From assembly GCA_037102815.1 (NCBI GenBank), contig BTPP01000003.1:62001-126000 (forward strand): 64,000 nucleotides of DNA. Reading direction: 5' to 3'. Below, in pieces: positions 60,080 through 64,000 of the stretch (position 1 is its first letter; every line of letters begins with the position of its first letter). The position numbers and the translations under genes were made by a program. Source of the stretch: Neurospora intermedia. Taxonomy: Eukaryota > Ascomycota > Sordariomycetes > Sordariales > Sordariaceae. The notes beneath the pieces are model-generated. The model was not told where the DNA came from. It saw nothing but the letters and a program-made list of their open reading frames with translations, and ran no database searches.

Positions 60080-61509
60080 CTACTTCCGCCCTCCAAGATT
60101 GGCCTCCTCATCCCAGCTATCCCTATATCGATCTGTCTCCCATAGCGAGATATCACTCTCACTGCTCTGCCTCCTTAGATCCCCTTGCCTACCCGCATTA
60201 CCACCAACCAACAGTCTGCCGCCGCTGTTCCCCTCCAGATCCGCATAATCCTCCTCGTCATCATCTCCGATTTCAAGCGTGCCATCCGCCGTGCGATGTA
60301 CCTCCCCAGCGGCCGTGGTCCCCGCGGCGGCGGCGAGCGCGTCGACCCCGTCCAGCCCTTCCTCGTGCGCCAACTCGTCGGCCCGCGACATGGTCCGCTT
60401 CCAGATGAGATAGCCGACGGCGGCGCCAACAGCGCCGAAGAGAAGCATGGAGATGTAGTTGATTGCGCGGTCGCGGGTGGTCATCTTGTCGCCTGATGAG
60501 GCGAGGAGGGCGAGGCGGGAGCCGATGAAGATGTGAACGAAGAGTTTGGGGCTGTTTTGAGGGGACTACTGTTAGCACAAGGGCCCAAAGAAAAAGAGGA
60601 CAAGAACTAAAAGGAAAACACTTACGTAGCCATCCCAGTTGCAACCGCGAACCCCCCTACTCTCAACCTCGGCACCGTCGCCAAAAACCCATTACTCAGA
60701 CTATACGGCAGCGGACTGAACCTGACCATTGCCAGCACCCCGAGTCCATCCCTCCTCAAAACCTGGCTGAGCGCCACAAACCGCTTATCCTTTCCCACAA
60801 GCCCATTCACGTACCCAGCCAACACGCCTCTCGACGCCAAAAACGAACACGTTGATCCCGCCACCGTCGCCGCCGCGGCAATCGGCCATCCCCACGGAAA
60901 CCCGTAGACAAACCCGGTCACGGTCACGGCGGTAGAGTAACCGATGATGGGTGGGAAAGCCGTCATGAAGACAAGGCCAAAACAAAGCAGCCAGCCGAAC
61001 GGTAGGGCTCGCCATTTCTCTGCCAAGGGACCGAGGGAGGCGAAGATGGCGTGGGAGTAGACGAGCGCGACGACGCTCAGCGAGAAGAAGATGGTGAGGG
61101 CGACAAGAATGGCAATCTTTTGCAGGAGCGAGAGGCCGAGGAAGATGGTGATGGCGCGCTGGGCAATGGTGAGACCAGTTGCAATAGCTTTAAGAGCCAG
61201 AGCCTTGAGCTTAGCTACCCGACCGCCGCCGGCAGCAGCGGCGGAGGAGGAGGAGCGGTGCGAAGCGTGGCGGGGGACGGAGTAGGGACGGCCGGAGGAC
61301 AGACGGCGGATGTTAGAGGCCGAGGGACGGGCCCATTGTGGGAGGTCTTCTCCTCCTGGGTCGGCACCAACTTGGGGACCGGGGGAGGAGGTCGGTGAGT
61401 GGGTGGGTGTGCTAGAAGTTGAGGAGGAGAGGTTCATGGAGAGGGCGGCGGCAGCGTCGCGGGCCGTGTGGTTGTTATTGTTGTTGTTGTTGTTGTGGTG
61501 ATCTGGCAT
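60080..61509 (-). CDS. tvp38: Tvp38/DedA-family Golgi membrane protein
   Basis: Multi-pass membrane protein of the Tvp38/TMEM64/DedA (SNARE-associated) family; yeast Tvp38 is a Golgi/Tvp23-vesicle protein, and relatives are lipid scramblases. Exons are 61509-60626 and 60551-60080, for 451 residues. The intron has GTAAGT and ACAG ends and phase 2, giving GMATPKLFVHIFIGSRLALL. A disordered N-terminus (poly-Asn, Ser/Thr/Pro-rich, about 110 residues) is followed by membrane segments ITIFLGLSLLQKIAILVALTI/FFSLSVVALVY, LPFGWLLCFGLVFMTAFPPI and VTGFVYGFPWGWPIAAAATV, then the DedA core CSFLASRGVL, LAMVRFSPLPYSLSNGFLA and the last span NYISMLLFGAVGAAVGYLIW. The acidic cytosolic tail ends in GGRK. ATG 61509 (MPDHHNN) was chosen; the in-frame start at 61578 adds 23 residues with no family likeness. 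Confidence 0.93.
61471..61496 (-). repeat. GTT/AAC microsatellite in tvp38
   Basis: A nearly perfect GTT tract on the plus strand encodes about eight Asn just after the start codon of the Tvp38 homologue. Confidence 0.85.
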
Positions 61510-63056
61510 TGTGGACTGGGTTGTGCGTCCTCGGGCGCACGACAGGTAGATAGGTGGGTAGGTCTTATCGGTGAACAAGTCGACGTTGGATAGGTATGGA
61601 GATTGTCTGATCTGATTATCGATGTAGGGATTGATACTAATACTTGGACTTTAGGTTCCCGTAAATTTGTGGCGGGTTGACTCGATGACGCTGAGTAGTA
61701 AGCGCCGTGCCGTGCTCACCGGACTTTTGGGAGGAAACGGTTGTTGGTCGAGGAAGGTGTCGTTTGCTCTACTACCTGGTGGCGTCCATTGAGGTATATA
61801 GACCGTTAGATGTTGGCGTCTAAATCTCCATATAGATATAAAACAGCTTTGGTCGATATCGTGAAGGACAAAGTAAACCGAATAAGGTGCTTCGATCAAA
61901 GAAGAAACGTAGTATGTAGAGATGCCGAGAATGAACAAGTACGGTAAGAGGTGTGTGTGGTGTTGCACAACATGGCAGAGAGACAAGTCGAGGTTGCCCT
62001 ATCGTTCAACGGTCTGTATGGTGCAATCGGAGACCGGAGCTCCGCCACTCACAAAATGAGCTGAATCTGGAACGGACCAGTACAGGGGACGGCAATGGTT
62101 GTTTCGGGCTTCTCGGCTTCCTTTTTAGCGTCTCGCAACACTGCTGTGACAGTGAGTTAAGCTGGAAATAATGGAGCTTTTGGGGCGGCTTGGATGATAA
62201 TTGGCAAAGCTCGCTCGTTTACGTACCCCATAAGACCCTTCATTCCTTCATCTGCTGATAATGAAGCTCAACTGTTTTAAGATTTCAGTGATTCCAGAGT
62301 TTTGATAAGAATCCGCAATCCATGTTTGGCCGCGGTGAGCCGCCCGCATTTCCATTCTACGATGTGTTTTTTTCTGCACGCAGGGAGATGGGAATACATC
62401 AACGTCATGTCCGATAGAGGTACTGCGAGGTAGGGACAATTGACGGGCAGAGCAGAGACATGGGCATGGCAACTGAGGAACCTAACAGAGAGGGGTAGCG
62501 GGCGGGCATGATGTCTGGGCTGGCTACAGGGATAGTGTAGTGTAGACAGATAGCATGGAGAACGGGGCCAGGCGGGAAACGTCCATCCAGTTCCAGGCCA
62601 TCCCCAAGAATACCATCCTGACCATCAATAACCCCCCTGGCAGCCCTGACCTCGAGATCTCTAGAGATCTGCACCCAAGCGTCGCCCATCCCATCTTTAA
62701 ATTTCCGGATCTTCGCACGTGGGGAAATCGGGGGAAACACTTCCTCGGGCTTGGAAAGAGTGTGTTGTACCAAACTATGATGTTCGCAAGGACCCCCATT
62801 TGGGACGTTGCAGGAACCGTCACCACATATGTGTAAAGTCGATGTTACATAGCTGCACGTCGCTGTAATAGCCCAATGATTATTGATAGTCGATACTTCT
62901 CTCCTCCCTTTCCCGTCACTAATGCTCTACCGCTATCAACCAGCCAGGCTTGTTGCTCCCATCTTCGCGATCTCATCACTGTAGGCTACCTTTCAGGTCC
63001 GACTGATTGGACTCACTGCACTCCAAAGTCTCATCCTGCTCTTATTCTACCCAGAG
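61510..63056. other. 1.5 kb gap, no supported gene
   Basis: Between the 5' end of tvp38 and the 3' end of the Smr gene (both minus). Overlapping frames on opposite strands at about 62405-62836 shadow each other and have no family features. Confidence 0.5.
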
Positions 63057-64000
63057 TCACCGTCCCCTATGGCTAGCAGGGCCCTTGGGCGGCTCCTTGG
63101 CAGCCATCGGGTCCCTAACAAGCAACTTCACCTTGCCCTCCCCAATCTCCACCCCTTGAGACAGGATATCAACATCATCCTTGGGCTCGTCCTTCTTCAC
63201 CAAGCTGACACCATCCTGCGACAACGATTTATCCCAACTTCTCGCATCTATACCCAAAATCCCGCCCATGCTATTTCTGTCGCCCGGCACCGAAAATTCA
63301 CGGTAGGCGTAGCGCCACTCGTTAAGGAAAGTGCGCAACGCCTTGCCCACCTTGTCCTTGCCGTTCTTGCTGTGATGGCCGGTACCAGTAATGGCATAGA
63401 TAGGTCTGCTTTCGCTCGTGTTCTCGGTCAGAATACCTGCAAGGTATTCAACTGCCTCTTCGGGGTGAAGGCCGTGCAAGTCGACGTAGATCTCAGGGCA
63501 GCTGCCATTGTTTTTGTTGCGCTCCTCATAGAGCAGTGACGCGGCTTCGCGGTGAGCTTTCCTCATCAGGTCATTTTCGCTTTGCCCGCGCAAGCTCAGC
63601 GCCTTAGCCGCACGGGCATCGTTGCGGTTCCACGCCTGGGCAGCACTAGAAACCATGGTCAGTATTTGTCACCTCTGCGGCTTTGTGGGAACGTACCTCT
63701 GCAGGAATTTGTTGCGCAAGCCGCCGTGCTTAATGGCCTCCTGGCGTGCCTTGAGATACGCCTTGTTTGCCTTCTCTCCAGTCTCAAGCCAAGGGATGTG
63801 CTTGGGCGGTGGAATAGCTTGGGCAGCAGCGCTGTTCTCGCCATTTCGAATGCTAGTAGAGCTGCCATTGCGATTCAACTTACCATTAGGCCTCAAGTTG
63901 ATATTGACAGGAGAGGGAGACATCTTGACAATGTCGGCGAGTGTGCTCGGGCCTGGACTAGCAATTTCCTTGCTGCTGCTGCTGCCACTACCAGTGTGGC
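63057..64000 (-). CDS. Smr-domain protein, partial at right edge
   Basis: C-terminal part of a fungal Smr (small MutS-related) domain protein; Smr domains are nucleic-acid nickases, and eukaryotic members often act on RNA in ribosome quality control. Visible exons are 63645-63057 and from the right edge down to 63697; the 51-nt intron (GTACGT...TCTAG) has phase 2 and joins NKFLQ to SAAQAWNRND. The reading frame is still open at base 64000, so the N-terminus is outside the window; an internal Met (MSPSPVNIN, 63923) is less likely to be the start. The helical DUF1771-like block (AYLKARQEAIKHGGLRNKFL, QSENDLMRKAHREAASLLYE) leads into Smr proper: YVDLHGLHPEEAVEYL and the ITGTGHHSKNGKDKVGKAL loop (TGxGxHS). 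The tail is charged. The protein resembles budding yeast YPL199C as I recall it. Confidence 0.9.

Noticed and set aside
1-64000. CRISPR arrays, dispersed 5S rRNA genes, virus-like elements
   Set aside because: No regularly spaced direct repeats, no 5S-like start, and no gag, reverse transcriptase, integrase, capsid or LTR pair was seen in any frame.

Overview
This is about 64 kb of a filamentous ascomycete chromosome. It looks like Sordariales, most likely Neurospora or a close relative. The basis is short introns (about 50-120 nt, GTRNGT donors, CTRAC branch sites), wide intergenic spaces, gene content, and coding CAG/GGT/GTT microsatellites. Species was not tested by any search. Sixteen protein genes can be supported. 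Most exon models were checked by hand for splice signals and reading phase. I saw no rRNA or tRNA gene, no CRISPR array, no virus-like element and no secondary-metabolite cluster.

Left part (1-16 kb): a DUF202 membrane protein (-), a pyridoxal-reductase-type aldo-keto reductase (+), the ER permease chaperone Shr3 (+), a vacuolar alpha-mannosidase of the Ams1 type (-), and an unrecognised Q-rich/acidic protein (-). Middle (16-36 kb): mitochondrial MutS homologue Msh1 (+), ribosomal stalk protein P0 (-) divergent from the tRNA m7G methyltransferase subunit Trm82 (+), a BTB-domain protein (-), a 2.6 kb gap holding a 228-bp MITE-like element, and a HELQ-type DNA helicase (-). A 7.3 kb gene-free stretch follows (35.7-43.0 kb).

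Right part (43-64 kb): the chromatin regulator Snt2 (BAH, PHD, ELM2, SANT, ePHD; +), cytosine deaminase (-), the Hsp40 Ydj1 with a farnesylation motif (+) and heat-shock-element-like dyads upstream, a proline-iminopeptidase-like hydrolase (-), an uncharacterised protein with three Cys-Pro motifs, one nearly matching the heme regulatory motif of yeast Hap1 (+), a Tvp38/DedA membrane protein (-), and a Smr-domain protein cut by the right edge (-).

The genes are mostly unlinked housekeeping functions: genome maintenance (Msh1, HELQ), translation (P0, Trm82), protein folding and secretion (Ydj1, Shr3, Tvp38), vacuolar and peptide turnover (alpha-mannosidase, iminopeptidase), nucleotide and vitamin salvage (cytosine deaminase, pyridoxal reductase) and chromatin (Snt2). 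No operon-like or cluster logic is visible. The items most worth a second look are the Cys-Pro protein, the MITE, the internal repeats at the N-terminus of Msh1, the P0 intron that splits its functional tail, and the 7.3 kb gap upstream of snt2.
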